This document shows, piece after piece, positions 62,183 to 64,000 of a DNA stretch of 64,000 bases. Under the pieces are notes generated by a model. That model had not been told where the DNA came from. It did not search any database and worked only from the letters and a program-made list of their open reading frames with translations. A program made the position numbers and the translations under genes. The DNA comes from Edolisoma coerulescens (lineage: Eukaryota > Chordata > Aves > Passeriformes > Campephagidae). The stretch is from assembly GCA_013397115.1 (NCBI GenBank), contig VWZW01006279.1:2226357-2290356 (forward strand), read 5' to 3'. Within the stretch, counting starts at the first letter, position 1, and the number at the start of each line of letters is the position of its first letter.

Positions 62183-62275
62183 ATTAATTCCATTTTACAG
62201 GCTGTAAACTGAGGCAGTCAGAAATTAAGATCTGAAGAGTCTAAAAGCACCCAAAATCCAGGTCTTGCTAGTATT
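62183..62275 (+). mobile_element. MIR-like SINE remnant
   Basis: ATTCCATTTTACAGGCTG, then AAACTGAGGCAGTCAGAAA and TTAAG, and further on ATCCAGGTCTTGCTAG, follow the order of the MIR core and 3' half (CCATTTTACAGATGAGG, AAACTGAGGCACAGAGAGG, TTAAG, CCCAGGTCT). The segment between (normally CTTGCCCAAGGTCACACAG) is badly eroded. MIR copies are old and sparse in birds, in keeping with the divergence seen. Confidence 0.6.
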
Positions 62276-64000
62276 AAGCACTGCATTTTCTGTGAGTGTT
62301 CAAAGGATACAGCTTCCAGCAGCTTTTGGTGCAGATGCACATGTGTAGTCCTAAGAGAATCCATAAAATGAGGAACGATGCAAAAGCTGCAACAGGAACA
62401 CTTTAGCAACCACAGACATATTTATTTCCCCATCTCCTCTTCTACATTTTCAAGTGGGAGAACAAAGTATCCTGCACACTAGATTTGGATCAAAGAGCTA
62501 TGATGGTCACAAGTCACAACTCATCACCCACCTGACAACTGTAGCTATTTATGTACAAATTAGTAGTGCTGACCTGGCCACTATTAAAAGATTGATGTAA
62601 ATGGCTTACCCAGCATCACACTCCTTGGCAGAGGATCAACTTCTCCAAAGCAACATTCAGCTGCCTTAACAATGAGATTATGTCTTCCCTTCTTACATTC
62701 ATAGGAACACAGGAGGGTAAGAGTTCAACAGACAACACTCTCTCTCCTTCAGCACGTACTCTAATTCATCCCCAGAGCAGACTTGCTTAATGCACCAAAT
62801 AAAACCCAATCATCCTATGGAAGTAGGGGGAAATGTATGTAGTCTATTTTAAGATTGTTACAAAGCAATATGTATATGTATGGATGGAATTAAGATTGCA
62901 TAAGCATTTTCCCAATTCTGGCATTTTGTAACTTTTGAGTGCTTAACTTAGCCACTTTAATATCCTTTCACTCTGACCATCTGTGTAGTGTCTGCCTGCA
63001 CGTGTATGTACGGCCACTTCAAGGATCCTGGAGATGCCAGGCACCATGTCTCAATTACCCAGAGGACTTTAAATCACGTGCATAAATCTGCAGGGCACGA
63101 ATCCAGCCTCTGTGCATGTGATACAGAATCCACTACACATGTAGAGCTTAAGTGCATGCTGGAAGCTGCCTGTTGGGAAACCCTTAGACCCAGATGCAGA
63201 GGCATCACTTGCATGTACACCAGCTTACTATGTTGCATGGTCATTGTATTTGCATTTTACATATATATTTAACAAGTAAAAAAGGCTGGGGGGAAGTGGC
63301 CAAACTGATTACCAGTAACTGGCTACTCATATCTCTATTTCCCCACAGGAACAAATAAAAGGAAGTTCCACTTCCCTCTTCCCCCAGGGATTCATTCACA
63401 GCAGTAGCTGGTTGTCTCTTAAATAAGTATTGCAATGCTATTTTTAATATTCTACTCCAATATTACTGTAATGTGTTACAGGGCTTTAAAGACCAAAGCA
63501 AAACAGTAAGGCAGAATATGAATACAGGACAGATAGGATGTAAAGCATGACAGAAAGTGGAGGGGAACCCCAATTAGGAAATGTGGAAACCAGAATGTCG
63601 GACCAAGACGTCAATTCAAGTCAGTGGCAAGGGATCTATAGGCAGAGGCCTCTCCCTGTGGTCTCCACATCCTTCTTAGCTGCTAGAAGTAAGAGTTGTC
63701 TGCCTGTGGTAAAGTTCCATCTTCTCAAACATGAAACAAAATATGTTATACATAAATGCTGTCATTTCTTGTCACACAAAAAGCTACTCTGTAGGAATGT
63801 GTATTGATTTGAGAAACCTGGGGGTCCACTTTTAAAGTCTCTTTACCTACTCCATCAAGCTTCCAAGAAGTGATTCAAACCTCAAAAAAACCCCTAAGAA
63901 TTCCCCACACATCTCTGCAGATGGCCAACCAGATTCTAGGGCTAGAAGCAAGTTCTATATCTAGCAGCACAAAGAGACCAACCCTCTCTCAACTCTCATC
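62276..64000. other. Unannotated noncoding DNA, possible second MIR fragment
   Basis: AAATGGCTTACCCAGCATCACAC at about 62,599-62,621, followed by TTGGCAGAGGATCAA, could be the MIR segment that reads TTAAGTGGCTTGCCCAGGATCACAC, but it is short. No gene or other repeat is recognised to the end of the window. Confidence 0.4.

Noticed and set aside
1..64000. CRISPR arrays, bacterial operons, phage or plasmid features, toxin or defence systems
   Set aside because: The repeat content, tRNA intron and low CpG mark this as vertebrate nuclear DNA. No regularly spaced repeats, ribosome-binding-site-led gene series or virus-like gene block is present.

Overview
This window looks like avian nuclear DNA, most likely from a passerine bird. 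The evidence is the interspersed repeats. There are two 5'-truncated CR1 LINE copies (46.9-47.0 kb and 48.76-49.22 kb). A short element on the minus strand at 18.0-18.15 kb has a degraded tRNA-Ile-like head joined to a CR1-like tail, which is the architecture of the passerine family TguSINE1. There is also a retroviral-type solo LTR and several very old amniote repeats. Everything else is moderately AT-rich, CpG-poor and dense in stops, as expected of vertebrate intergenic or intronic DNA.

I found no protein-coding gene that I can support. All long open frames are isolated and hydropathically unremarkable, overlap low-complexity tracts, or begin at non-ATG codons. None shows a domain I recognise. 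The one gene I can call with confidence is an intron-containing tRNA-Tyr (GTA anticodon) on the minus strand at 18,267-18,356, followed by a T5 Pol III terminator.

Layout: 1-12 kb is unannotated DNA holding one ancient palindromic repeat (3.45-3.52 kb). At 12.37 kb there is a GGAT tetranucleotide microsatellite. At 15.0-15.6 kb there is an LTR with TG...CA ends, AATAAA and a candidate 6-bp target duplication, with a small open frame running across its left edge. At 17.3-18.4 kb there are a tandem octamer-like repeat, the SINE and the tRNA-Tyr gene. At 21.7-24.9 kb there are two copies of the same ancient LINE tail in opposite orientations. At 25.85-26.45 kb there is a locally CpG-richer patch. 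At 31.2 kb there is a 13-base N gap inside a poly-T. From 31 to 46 kb the DNA is mostly unique and may include conserved noncoding sequence. At 46.9-49.2 kb are the two CR1 copies. From 49 to 64 kb is more unique DNA with a perfect 14-bp hairpin, a GT-rich tract and one MIR-like remnant.

I see no operon, CRISPR array, phage, defence locus or other multi-gene system here. The features do not form a pathway; only the tRNA gene has a clear cellular role. Repeat-family names come from recalled consensus patterns and were not checked by a database search.
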